In this document: positions 34,839-42,703 of the stretch, one piece after another
How positions within the stretch are numbered: the first letter of the stretch is position 1
How the letters are laid out: each line of letters begins with the position of its first letter
Assembly (NCBI GenBank): GCA_965220415.1
Contig: OZ244829.1
Coordinates: 4,526,001-4,590,000, forward strand
Direction of reading: 5' to 3'
Source: JAJDTR01 sp965220415
Lineage (GTDB): Bacteria; Poribacteria; WGA-4E; JAJDTR01
DNA length: 64,000 bases
Notes under the pieces: model-generated
Told to the model about the DNA's origin: nothing
Database searches by the model: none
What the model saw: the letters and a program-made list of their open reading frames with translations, nothing else
Translations under genes and position numbers: made by a program

Positions 34839-34905
34839 CCTCTCCAGGTCGCGATTTCCTGATGGCGCGTAAGTTCTGGACTGAACTAAACAATTACGAT
34901 TTTTC

Positions 34906-35047
34906 CTATACTCCGCGCTGTCAGAAGTTGCGTCTTTTGTAGGAGCGATCTCCAGGTCGCGACATGCGTTCCCTGTAGGTGCGGTTTCCAACCGCACCTA
35001 CCGCCAGACGCTTGAAAACACGCAATTTTCACCAGCGTCAAGTATAG
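34906..35047. mobile_element. MITE-like element, family III
   Basis: Long imperfect terminal inverted repeats of about 35 bp: the left starts CTATACTCCGCGCTGTCAG (34906-) and continues AAGTTGCGTCTTTTG; the right, read as reverse complement from 35047, is CTATACTTGACGCTGGTG then AAAATTGCGTGTTTTC. The interior contains two GTAGG-headed hairpins (34939-34962 and 34975-35003). Solo ends occur at ~34567, ~36406-36434 and ~63178. No coding capacity. Confidence 0.72.
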
Positions 35048-35150
35048 CTGCATGGCATCCTTTCTTCCACTTCAGAGGATTGATCTATGGAGACTGACGT
35101 AGAAAGAAATCTTCCACCCTTCCATTCTTCCAATCCTATTCGTTCTATTT

Positions 35151-36053
35151 CTACCAATTGGGATCGTATTCCCAACGGGCTTGCTGCTTCCCGTATCTTG
35201 TTCCGTTCAACTCTGTTTGATGGCAGCCCAAACACCTGTCATAGTCAAGCACGCCGTGCACCTCATGCGCAATCTGAATGTCCGGAGTGTCGTGTACGTG
35301 GCAAGTTCGACAAGTGTAGGTTCTATAAACTGAATCGGCGAATACGTCAAGCCCCTCCTCTTCCTTTCTGACGATATACTTCCGCCGATTGTTGAGGTCG
35401 GTTATCATCCATTTGGACGCCTTCTTTTTCACTTCTACAGTGGAGTGTTGGGAGATTGGTACGCCTCGAACCTGAAATTCCGATTGGATATTCCAAGATA
35501 GATTTTCATCTACATTAAGCTCGCTCTCAAATCCTCCATCCATACGAAACACCAACGGGTTCGGGGTATGACACTTTACGCAGGTAATGTCGTGTTCCTC
35601 AGTCAATGGAAAGAATTCATCGTGCTCAAGTTTTTCGCGGCCATGAACCAAAATCGCAACCAGTAAAATGGGCGCCAATACCAAATGGCAGCGCAGCAAG
35701 ATGCGTCGGGGCCGCGCCTTCGTGAGGCTCACCGCAACCCCGCTCCCCAGATTCAGCCAAGCCAAGCAAAACGTCAGCCATGAATGCCATGTTTCAGGCT
35801 TGACGCCTGAATGGACAAGCACAAGGCACAAGCCGAACGACGCAATCCCCTGGTGATATTTTAACAATCGGCTCCGATTCCCCCATCGAAAGAGGCGGGT
35901 TCGCAGAATGTAGAGGCTGGCAATCACAATCGCAATGGCGCCGATGATGCTCAGTGTATGCCGTGATTCTCCAAAGCTGGATTGGAAAATGAAGACAAGG
36001 GATAGGGCGACGGCGGCGAGGACGCCAACTGCAATGTGCAAGAATGGCTGCAT
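35151..36053 (-). CDS. Membrane-anchored triheme c-type cytochrome
   Basis: An N-terminal membrane module with four to five hydrophobic helices (residues ~1-150; VSLVF, LSIIGAIAIVIASLYIL, ILLRCHLVLAPILLVAIL) includes scattered histidines (H6, H67, H81, H89, H146 region) that could bind b-type haem. The periplasmic part has three CxxCH sites: CVKCH (~167), CRTCH (248-252) and CLGCH (274-278). At 300 residues it could pass electrons from quinol to a periplasmic acceptor; it resembles cytochrome b561-type/NrfH-like fusions only loosely. Between the first and second haem sites, residues 212-239 form the in-frame segment shared with the CCA-type protein. No partner oxidoreductase is adjacent. Confidence 0.78.
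   Translation of the reverse strand: MQPFLHIAVGVLAAVALSLVFIFQSSFGESRHTLSIIGAIAIVIASLYILRTRLFRWGNRSRLLKYHQGIASFGLCLVLVHSGVKPETWHSWLTFCLAWLNLGSGVAVSLTKARPRRILLRCHLVLAPILLVAILVHGREKLEHDEFFPLTEEHDITCVKCHTPNPLVFRMDGGFESELNVDENLSWNIQSEFQVRGVPISQHSTVEVKKKASKWMITDLNNRRKYIVRKEEEGLDVFADSVYRTYTCRTCHVHDTPDIQIAHEVHGVLDYDRCLGCHQTELNGTRYGKQQARWEYDPNW
35337..35420 (-). repeat. In-frame protein-coding repeat, copy B (in the cytochrome gene)
   Basis: Codons 212-239 encode ASKWMITDLNNRRKYI then VRKEEEGLDVFA, aligned without gaps to residues 361-387 of the CCA-type protein (KW, I, D, N, RKE, L and V identical; most others conservative). It lies between haem motifs one and two, in a linker where an insertion would be tolerated. 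DNA identity is lower than protein similarity, so the copies are old or under protein-level selection. Confidence 0.6.
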
Positions 36054-36254
36054 ACAAAATAGCTCCTTTTGTACTTAACCTGCAGCAAGTTTAGTCTAAT
36101 TGAGTTCTACGGAACCAATCGAATAGGTCAATTGTAACATATTCCGTAGGTGTTGAAAATAAATCTATCACCAACCACCTCGCCAATCTTCCCTGATGGT
36201 AGGGGACGGCCCCTGTGCCGTCCCATGAGTGTTGTAGGTCGGGCACCGCCCGCC
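36054..36254. repeat. Spacer with GGGACGG and TCGGGC hairpins
   Basis: GTAGGGGACGGCCCCTGTGC then CGTCCCATGA (36202-36231) and GTAGGTCGGGCACCGCCCG (36236-36254) are GTAGG-headed hairpins placed back to back just before the family II element. The cytochrome promoter should lie in 36054-36130. Confidence 0.6.
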
Positions 36255-36615
36255 GTTAAGCAACTTCCAAGAAAAAACTTACTCAGCACCGGTTAATTTT
36301 GCGCAATTGTGCACCGAAGGTTTGTAGGAGCGATCTCCGAATCGCGACGGTCGGGAATCGGAATTCCCTCCTACCGCCTGCAAAACTCATGCTCCATTTC
36401 TTGACTCTTAAAAACGCAACTTCCAACAGCGTATAGTATAGGTTCCAACCGCTCCTGCTGGATTGGCAAATCCAGCAGGTTCTTATGCATCCATTAAGTT
36501 CCGAGTCTTTCGTATCGGAGGATTGAGAATGGCGTGAAAAGAAATCTTCCATCCTTCCAATCCTACTCTTCCCAGCCGATACGGAAGATAAACTCTTATA
36601 TTAAAACTTGCTTAA
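36255..36615. mobile_element. MITE-like element, family II, copy 2
   Basis: It begins GTTAAGCAACTTCCAAG (36255-) and ends TTAAAACTTGCTTAA (36615), inverted ends matching copy 1. The 3' half is uninterrupted here (GATAAACTCTTATATTAAAA), which defines the empty site for the family I insertion in copy 1. Its 5' part carries a GTAGGAGCGATCTCCGAATC hairpin and a family III end (AACGCAACTTCCAACAGCG, ~36411) that copy 1 lacks, so this copy has itself been invaded. Confidence 0.72.
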
Positions 36616-36969
36616 AACCCATTGCGATTTGCGTTTTCACGATTTGATGCTTGCGTCAAAAGGCAGACTATGATAGTGTCTAGAGTCCTAATACCGCATG
36701 GTATTCCTCTACGAATGACTGCAACGCGACAAAATGAAATGGACACCTTCTGCCTTCACTCGCGCTAGAATTATCAGTTGCCGGCACAACCAACAGGATC
36801 GAAGTCCTACTGATGGCTGGCGCTGCGGAGGTCGCTGTTAATCTGCTCTATCCTGAAGCGGAAGGCACTAGAAATCCCGATCAGGATCGGAACTGTGTGA
36901 AGTTGCGGAGTTTTCAAATTGAGAATTCCGCCGTAACATGAATCCCAATGACACAAGGAGAAATTGACA
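36616..36969. other. Upstream region of the DegT/PhyH pair
   Basis: A 16-bp dyad AATACC-gcat-GGTATT lies at 36690-36705 and could be an operator. The DegT ribosome site AAGGAG is at about 36955-36960, 9 nt before ATG 36970. A long minus-strand frame here (36807-37589) is the antisense shadow of the DegT gene. No gene is supported. Confidence 0.5.
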
Positions 36970-38151
36970 ATGGCGCGTTTAGGTAAAGAAGAGGAACAAG
37001 CTGTACTAAAAGTCTTGAGATCGGGCGAACTTTGTCGATATGGCCCCGAGGAATCCACAGTCGCCGCTTTTGAAAAGGGAATTGCAGAAAAGTTTGGCGT
37101 CAAACATGCGCTTGCGACGAATGGGGGGACCGCATCTTTAATCGTCGCGCTATACGCCGCCGGTGTTGGTCTCGGCGATGAGGTCATCATTTCGGGATAC
37201 ACCTGGATTGCGACGCCGTCGTCCGTCGTGATTGCGAACGCCGTTCCGATAATAGCTGAGATTGATGAATCGCTTTCAATCGATCCGGACGACATTGAAG
37301 CCAAGATTACGCCGCGTACGAAAGCTATTATACCCGTGCATATGTTGGGCATGCCATCGGATATGCCTAGAATAAAAGCGTTAGCCGAAAAACACAACCT
37401 CGCAGTAATCGAAGATTGCGCACAAGCGATGGGGGCTTCTGTCAACGGCAAAAGAGTTGGGACATACGGAGACATTGGATGCTTCAGCTTGCAGCAGAGC
37501 AAAATCCTCATTACCGGCGAAGGGGGTGTCGTGATTACCGATGATGACGATCTGTACGATAGAGCCCGCATGGCGCACGATGCGGGCAATCTGTGGGGAA
37601 TCTCAAAGCAATCCCAAGCCGCCTTCCCGGGTATGAACTTCAGGATGGATGAGATACGCGGTGCCGTTGCGTCGGTGCAGTTGACACGTCTTGATGATTA
37701 TCTGCAAAACACGAAAATCCGGAACGCCAAACTACGTCACGCCATCGCCGATGTGCACGGTATTGAGATGCGAAAATGCCACGATGAGGATGGTGATTGC
37801 AATCTCTCGGTCGCGTTCTTCCTCCCGACCCCGGATCTGGCGGTTAAGTTCGGCGAGGCAATGGGCAAACACGGTGTTGGCGGCGGTCCAATGTACACCC
37901 ACGGGAATGGAGACAGGCACGTCTATTCGAATTGGCACTATATCCTTGAGAAGAGAACCTATCATCCGAACGGGTTGCCGTACTCGCATCCTGCATACGA
38001 AGGTAAAATCCATTACTCCGATCGCATGTGCCCTCGGACATTGGACTATCTAAGTCGTGCCGTTCGCATAGGCATTCAGCCCGACATGACCGATGAGGCG
38101 ATTGACAAAACTGCAAACGCCATCCGTTTGGCAGCGCGAAATATATTGTAA
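36970..38151 (+). CDS. DegT/DnrJ/EryC1/StrS-family PLP aminotransferase
   Basis: Members transaminate keto-sugars (or cyclitols) using PLP. The Schiff-base lysine is K178 in SLQQSKILITGEGG; other family marks are ATNGGTASLIVAL (50-62), PVHMLGMPSDMPRI and VIEDCAQAMGA. The frame is open to TTG 36964, but ATG 36970 has AAGGAG at ideal spacing (393 residues). It is followed 66 bp later by a phytanoyl-CoA dioxygenase family gene, likely in one transcript. No sugar dehydratase or epimerase is adjacent, so the substrate is uncertain; a role in catabolism or a small secondary pathway, rather than LPS sugar synthesis, is possible. Confidence 0.9.
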   Translation: MARLGKEEEQAVLKVLRSGELCRYGPEESTVAAFEKGIAEKFGVKHALATNGGTASLIVALYAAGVGLGDEVIISGYTWIATPSSVVIANAVPIIAEIDESLSIDPDDIEAKITPRTKAIIPVHMLGMPSDMPRIKALAEKHNLAVIEDCAQAMGASVNGKRVGTYGDIGCFSLQQSKILITGEGGVVITDDDDLYDRARMAHDAGNLWGISKQSQAAFPGMNFRMDEIRGAVASVQLTRLDDYLQNTKIRNAKLRHAIADVHGIEMRKCHDEDGDCNLSVAFFLPTPDLAVKFGEAMGKHGVGGGPMYTHGNGDRHVYSNWHYILEKRTYHPNGLPYSHPAYEGKIHYSDRMCPRTLDYLSRAVRIGIQPDMTDEAIDKTANAIRLAARNIL

Positions 38152-38217
38152 CTCGGTAGTAGGCATACTCCGTATGCCGTAACCCTTGAACTGTCGTAAC
38201 TGACACCGAAAAACGGC

Positions 38218-38964
38218 ATGCTTACAATAGACCAAATTGAGGACTTCAATCGTGACGGATTTGTCTTGGTTGAAGGTATGTTCTCGATTGACGAGGTCGC
38301 CATACTGCGTAGAGCTGCCAATTTAGCTGCGCGTGTACGGGAACATACCGTTGTGGCTCACGATGCGGATGGCAACGAGTCTCCATTGGCAATATGGAGA
38401 GATATTGGAGAGGATGTTTTCGGTATGGTGTCGGCAAGCCCGCGCATTGTCAACTCGATGAGAGCAATGCTTCGAGAGGATGTCTACCACTGGCATAGTA
38501 AGGTAATGCTCAAATACCCCGAAGGCGGCGGTGCCTGGGAATGGCACCAAGACTACGGCTACTGGTACCGGGACGGTTGCCCCTATCCGCGATTGGCTTC
38601 TGCCATGATTGCCATTGATGAAGCCATGAAAGTGAACGGATGCCTGAAAGTCATGGTCGGTTCACACCTGCTGGGACGGCTCGACCACGCTAACGTAGGA
38701 AACCAGCATGGAGTCGAACCCGAACGCGCCAAAGCCCTTGAGTCGAAACTGCCGGTTCAATTTGTGGAAGCCAAACCGGGCAGTGCACTATTCTTCCACT
38801 GCAATCTCATCCATGCTTCCGAACCCAATCTGTCAGAGTTCCCGCGGCTAGCATACATCTGCTGCTACAACGCTTTCTCCAATATTCCTATTCTCGGGCA
38901 AGGTCATGGCCCGCCCATTCCCATCCAGTTTACCTCCGACGACGCCATCCTCCAATTCGCTTGA
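38218..38964 (+). CDS. Phytanoyl-CoA dioxygenase (PhyH) family protein
   Basis: This Fe(II)/2-oxoglutarate oxygenase fold hydroxylates small molecules. The iron triad is H110 and D112 (WHQDYGYW) with H199 (CNLIHASEPN); R210 (SEFPRLAYICCYNA) would bind 2-oxoglutarate. At 248 residues it is a standard bacterial member. The start is ATG at 38218. It follows the DegT gene, suggesting joint action on one substrate. PhyH-family genes are strongly expanded in Poribacteria-like genomes. Ectoine-hydroxylase-type activity is not supported, since no ect genes are nearby. Confidence 0.9.
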   Translation: MLTIDQIEDFNRDGFVLVEGMFSIDEVAILRRAANLAARVREHTVVAHDADGNESPLAIWRDIGEDVFGMVSASPRIVNSMRAMLREDVYHWHSKVMLKYPEGGGAWEWHQDYGYWYRDGCPYPRLASAMIAIDEAMKVNGCLKVMVGSHLLGRLDHANVGNQHGVEPERAKALESKLPVQFVEAKPGSALFFHCNLIHASEPNLSEFPRLAYICCYNAFSNIPILGQGHGPPIPIQFTSDDAILQFA

Positions 38965-39014
38965 CGCTACACTGAGAGCATCTATTTTGAAACGGCGTCC
39001 GCAGCGAAACCCAA

Positions 39015-39692
39015 CTATTTGGCTGTTTTCTCTCCCTCAAACGGGCACTCGCTCCGAAGTGCGCACACCTCGCAACGCGGGGTTTTTCGACAGATTCTTG
39101 AACCGTGGCGGTCAATTAGCGCATGAAATTCGCTGAACAATCCTACGTCATGGGGAAGCGTGTCCATAAACATCGCCTGTAGTTTGTCATAGTCGTATTT
39201 CCCCCCTATCCAGCCCAGTCGAAGCAGCAAACGATGGGTATAAGAATCAATGACAAAGATAGGCTTCTCCGCCGCGTAGAGTATAATTGAATCGGCGGTC
39301 TCGTTTCCGATCCCATAAATCGAGAGCAACTCCTCCCGCAACGTGAAAACGTCGGCGGCGAACAGGGAATCCAGCCGATAGTCGTGGTGTGCCTCCAAAT
39401 GCGTCACGAAAGCTCGAACCTTCTTCGCTTTGACACGGAAATACCCGGAGGGACGCACAAGCTCCTCCAATTTCGTCTGCGAAATTGCCCCTAACCTTGA
39501 TGGCGTGAGAAGATTTGCATCCCTCAGATTATCGATTGCCTTAACAACATTTCGCCACGCAGTCGATTGCACCAAGATGGCTCCGAGAATTACCTCAAAT
39601 GGTGTGTCAGCCGGCCACCACGCCTGCGACCCATACGCCGTTTTGAGTTGGTCATAAAGTTTCAGTAGCTTATCGCGCGTAGGTTCTTGCAT
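39015..39692 (-). CDS. HhH-GPD DNA glycosylase (endonuclease III-like, MagIII type)
   Basis: This base-excision repair enzyme has the HhH-GPD core: LSIYGIGNETADSIILYAAEKPIFVIDSYTHR. The catalytic Asp is kept (VIDSYTHR). In Nth the HhH reads GVGRKTA with the lyase lysine; here it is GIGNETA, so the lysine is replaced by glutamate and AP-lyase activity is not expected. That pattern fits MagIII-type 3-methyladenine glycosylases. The C terminus keeps a four-cysteine 4Fe-4S motif (C-x5-C-x2-C-x5-C in CRKTPRCEVCALRSEC). At 225 residues the size fits. It is convergent with phyH, 50 bp apart. Confidence 0.87.
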   Translation of the reverse strand: MQEPTRDKLLKLYDQLKTAYGSQAWWPADTPFEVILGAILVQSTAWRNVVKAIDNLRDANLLTPSRLGAISQTKLEELVRPSGYFRVKAKKVRAFVTHLEAHHDYRLDSLFAADVFTLREELLSIYGIGNETADSIILYAAEKPIFVIDSYTHRLLLRLGWIGGKYDYDKLQAMFMDTLPHDVGLFSEFHALIDRHGSRICRKTPRCEVCALRSECPFEGEKTAK

Positions 39693-39702
39693 TCAAACAC
39701 TT

Positions 39703-39949
39703 ATACCATTTCGCTTGAATTATAGTGCAAAAAATGTCTTAACTATATCGTTCACATACGCCGTAGGCGGGAATCAAATGAGATCAAGCGACTGAATAAG
39801 GAGTGCGATAGGGATCTTGATAGCGAATGCGATAGAGATCCCCTTGCCCCGCCGGCTTTGTGCAGAGGCAAGACATCTTGTTCCGGTTCGCGCAATTTTC
39901 TTTACCTGATTTACGCGATCAATGCACAATCATTTTAGAAAAATGGTAT
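39703..39949. mobile_element. MITE-like element, family IV, copy B, carrying GATC-type elements
   Basis: The ends ATACCATTTCGC (39703-39714) and GAAAAATGGTAT (39938-39949) match copy A. Where copy A has an uninterrupted GTAGGCGGGGCATCTTGCCC hairpin, copy B holds about 65 extra bases (39771-39840) made of GATC-type elements (GATCAAGCGACTGAATAAGG, GAGTGCGATAGGGATC, GCGATAGAGATC). The right terminal base is also the last base of the TAA stop of the minus-strand glycosyltransferase (39949-39951). Confidence 0.78.
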
Positions 39950-41193
39950 TAGCCTAAACTTTGCGGATTATGGATGGTACCTGTTGTCCGGGAATCAGCG
40001 GCAACCACCGCTTCATACAGTCCCTGCAATTTTTCTCCGATCTGCCGCCAATCATATTCTGTCTCGACGCGTCGCCGTCCGTTGTCGCCCAGTTCCCGAC
40101 GCATGCATCCGTTTTCCATGAGCTGAAGCACGCCATCGGCAAACTTCGCCGGCTCGTCGGCAATCATGATTTCCTCCCCTACCCTCAAATTCAATCCTTC
40201 GGCGCCGACACTTGTCGACACGACCGCCTTACCCATAGCCAATGCCTCCAAAATCTTCAGACGTGTGCCGCCGCCAATCCTCAACGGCACAACATAAACC
40301 GTGGCGCGTGCGACGTACGGTTTAACATCGTCAACCCGACCGGTGATCACAACTCCGGGGCGGTTGCCGTAGCGCTTTAGGCGCTCGCTGGGAAACTGCC
40401 CGACAACATAAAATTTCAGGTTCGGACGCTTTTTTTGTATCGTGGGAAGGATTTCGTCTATGAAGTAGATAGCCGCATCTTCGTTTGGAAACCAGTCCAT
40501 GCTGCCCGTATAGATTAGCGTCGCATCTTCTTCAACTTCATGATCTGGCTGGTAGAGTTCGGTATCGACGCCGTTGGGAATCACTTCCGCGTTAAGCCCC
40601 GGACAAATTTCATCCATGAGATCGCGATCGACCCCCGACGCACAAGCGACAAGGTCGAAACGATTGCTCATGGTACGCTCGTATCGTCTAAACGCGCGCT
40701 CTTGGGTCCCGAAGAGGCAACGCCGAAGAGAGTTTGATGTCTGTTCGCGAAGGCGGCGCCAGATGTGCGAATCAACATTCTGGAGGGATAGCAAACTCCT
40801 AGCATTCGTTTCTAGGCAATACTGCCCGGTATGGAACATCTCATAGTGGATCAAATCATAACTGCCCGTGTCCAGCAATGAATGGAATGCTCTCCGAAAT
40901 GCGGGTACATCATACCGAGCTACCGTCAGCGGTTTCCGCTTCAAAACGGATTGGCTCACGGATCGCAGGGTGATCGGGGGTAACCGGGAGGTGTGTGAAA
41001 CGAGGTGTGCTTCAATCCCGAGACTCCGAAGATACTCAATCCCCTCCGCGTCAGTCGGTAGCGTTTCCAACGCCAAAAAAGTAACCCGGTTCCTCTGGAT
41101 GGTCTGTTTGAGCAGATTCAGCACGCGGAGGCGCCCCCCGTCAGTCGCTGGAACAGGAACCGTAATCGATAGGAAAAGGAGTCTCATAGGCAT
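39949..41193 (-). CDS. GT4-family glycosyltransferase
   Basis: This retaining glycosyltransferase of the GT-B fold probably adds a sugar in polysaccharide or glycolipid assembly at the cytoplasmic face. The N-terminal half (PVPATDGGRLRVLNLLKQ) and IHYEMFHTGQ match the 'sugar transferase' subgroup often linked to exopolysaccharide loci. The C-terminal half has VIPNGVDTELYQPD and RIGGGTRLKILEALAMGKAVV, with the E-x7-E donor-binding pattern and SVGAEGL. At 414 residues it is normal. The start is ATG at 41193 or 41187. It has no polysaccharide neighbours, and its stop codon lies on the edge of a MITE. Confidence 0.88.
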   Translation of the reverse strand: MPMRLLFLSITVPVPATDGGRLRVLNLLKQTIQRNRVTFLALETLPTDAEGIEYLRSLGIEAHLVSHTSRLPPITLRSVSQSVLKRKPLTVARYDVPAFRRAFHSLLDTGSYDLIHYEMFHTGQYCLETNARSLLSLQNVDSHIWRRLREQTSNSLRRCLFGTQERAFRRYERTMSNRFDLVACASGVDRDLMDEICPGLNAEVIPNGVDTELYQPDHEVEEDATLIYTGSMDWFPNEDAAIYFIDEILPTIQKKRPNLKFYVVGQFPSERLKRYGNRPGVVITGRVDDVKPYVARATVYVVPLRIGGGTRLKILEALAMGKAVVSTSVGAEGLNLRVGEEIMIADEPAKFADGVLQLMENGCMRRELGDNGRRRVETEYDWRQIGEKLQGLYEAVVAADSRTTGTIHNPQSLG

Positions 41194-42036
41194 GCTTCAA
41201 AAATTAGTTTCACATGTTGACGGTGATGTGGAAATAAGGATTCAGGTCACTCCTGCTGCATTGACAAATTCCACACATCTCTATTTTGCTTCCATTCTCC
41301 CGCTATTGTAGTCATTTTCATTCAATTTCGCACTCATATAGATTGTATGTTATCCGAATTGATAATTGAGGATCGTTGCGACGAACCAACTACTTGTAGG
41401 AGCGACCTCCCGGTCGCGAGTTTTGTAGGGTGTGCACTACAATCAAGCGAATGCGATAGAAATCCCATAGTAAATCCTGATAGAAATCTTGCTAGCCGTT
41501 GAAAGTGCTGTCGGGACGACATGCAACAGCGTTCAAATAGCCAAAAATTGCTTTCACTTCTGTTTTTTTGGGCAGGTTCATATTATTAGACATCTTTCCT
41601 AATTAACCCGAGTTGCTGCCGATTGATACTCCATTGATTTAAAGCTAAAATTGAAGTCATTGACCTTTCAATCCAGCGGCACGGTGTGTTTAAGGCTTTA
41701 TCGGATTAACTCACATAGCCCCAGCGGGGATCAAACGAGTGAATAACGAGTGCGATAGAGATCCCGCAGGTGTATAGCAACACCGGATACACTCTCACCA
41801 AAGCCCCAGCGGGGCGACAGGTAACAGCTTGCGTCAATTAAATCACAAGATACAGAGGATCGGAGCAGGGAAGAGAGCTGACAAGCAGCTAAACAAGCAT
41901 ACACGTACATTCCCTCAATTTCTCGACTGTACATTTGCTCCTTTGGTCACTCAACGCTGTGAAAGAAGCCCGAAACAACTGACATTATTTTGGAAAGATG
42001 TCTATTCAAACTTCCCTAGAAGCAGAGTTCGAAAGT
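41194..42036. repeat. Spacer with hairpins and GATC-type insertions
   Basis: GTAGGAGCGACCTCCCGGTC (41396-41415) is an intact GTAGG hairpin. AATCAAGCGAATGCGATAG with several 3' halves (41441-41488) interrupts a GTAGGGTGTGCACTAC remnant. GATCAAACGAGTGAATAACG...GCGATAGAGATC (41729-41763) interrupts a GCCCCAGCGGGG repeat whose intact version lies 80 bp on (about 41803-41824). CACTCCTGCTGCATTGACAA near 41250 is a worn family II hairpin. No gene is seen. Confidence 0.72.
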
Positions 42037-42372
42037 TCAATATAACTGGTCCGTTTTTGCCGCCGCGATGAAGTCGTTGCGATGCAATCCTCGTATTTTG
42101 TGCGTCCACCACGTAACCGTCACTCTGCCCCACTCTGTCAGAAGTGTGGGTTGATGCCCCTCCGATTCCGCCAATTCTCCCACCTTGTTCGTGAAAGACA
42201 GCGCTTGAGGAAAATCGTCGAATTTGAAAACGCGCTCCAGCCTCTTGATGTTCTCGCGTTCCACAATCTCCCATTCCGGCGTTTGCGGAAGATATTCTGC
42301 AATCTCTGCATCCGTGACTCGGGGCGCGTCCCTTCGACATGCGACACATTTCATTTGCGTTAATTCAGCCAT
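42037..42372 (-). CDS. phhB: 4a-hydroxytetrahydrobiopterin dehydratase
   Basis: PCD/PhhB dehydrates 4a-hydroxytetrahydropterin in pterin recycling for aromatic hydroxylases. The family signature is present in variant form: EGHQP instead of E-x-H-H-P (residues ~70-74), then TWWTHKIRGLHRNDFIAAAKTD. At 111 residues it is typical; a CxxC pair (CVAC, residues 9-12) precedes the domain. No phenylalanine hydroxylase is in the window, so it may serve molybdopterin or other pterin reactions. The start is ATG at 42372. Confidence 0.9.
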   Translation of the reverse strand: MAELTQMKCVACRRDAPRVTDAEIAEYLPQTPEWEIVERENIKRLERVFKFDDFPQALSFTNKVGELAESEGHQPTLLTEWGRVTVTWWTHKIRGLHRNDFIAAAKTDQLY

Positions 42373-42703
42373 AATTCTAAGCTCCTGATTAATTTTTTGC
42401 TGATTCCACTACCCGTGAATCTTTATCAAATCAACTCTATTATCCTAAATCCGAGAAAATTTTTCAACAGATATAGAACCTGCGTAGTTCAGTCTGTAGA
42501 TGCGTCCATGTGGACATCCGATTTATGTAGGGACAACCCCCTGTGGTTGTCCTGTCGCTCTGTTTTCAATTGACTCCACAAACCTGTTGGAAGTATACTT
42601 TCTCAACACTGGAATCATCCACGCTGCACATCCAGACTTCGGGCTCGGAAATCCTACCTGGCGTCAACAACCAATTCACCGAAATATAAGGACAAACTCC
42701 CAC
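42373..42703. repeat. Divergent spacer phhB/TAXI with a GTTGTCC hairpin
   Basis: GTAGGGACAACCCCCTGTGG then TTGTCCTG (42527-42552) is a GTAGG-headed hairpin with a GACAACC/GGTTGTC stem. A GTCCATGTGGAC dyad precedes it near 42504. The frame open to 42500 on the plus strand runs through this hairpin and is not likely translated. AAGGA at 42689 may be the TAXI ribosome site. Confidence 0.55.

Noticed and set aside
36690..36705. AATACC-gcat-GGTATT taken as a minimal family IV MITE
   Set aside because: Only six bases per arm match the MITE ends; it is better treated as a possible operator or chance dyad.
36807..37589. 260-residue minus-strand open frame
   Set aside because: Antisense shadow of the DegT aminotransferase gene; composition is Ser/Ala-rich and motif-free.
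42480..42510. tRNA-like GTAGTTCAGTCTGTAGATG near 42484
   Set aside because: It resembles a D-arm, but no anticodon stem, T-arm (GGTTCGA) or acceptor pairing follows.
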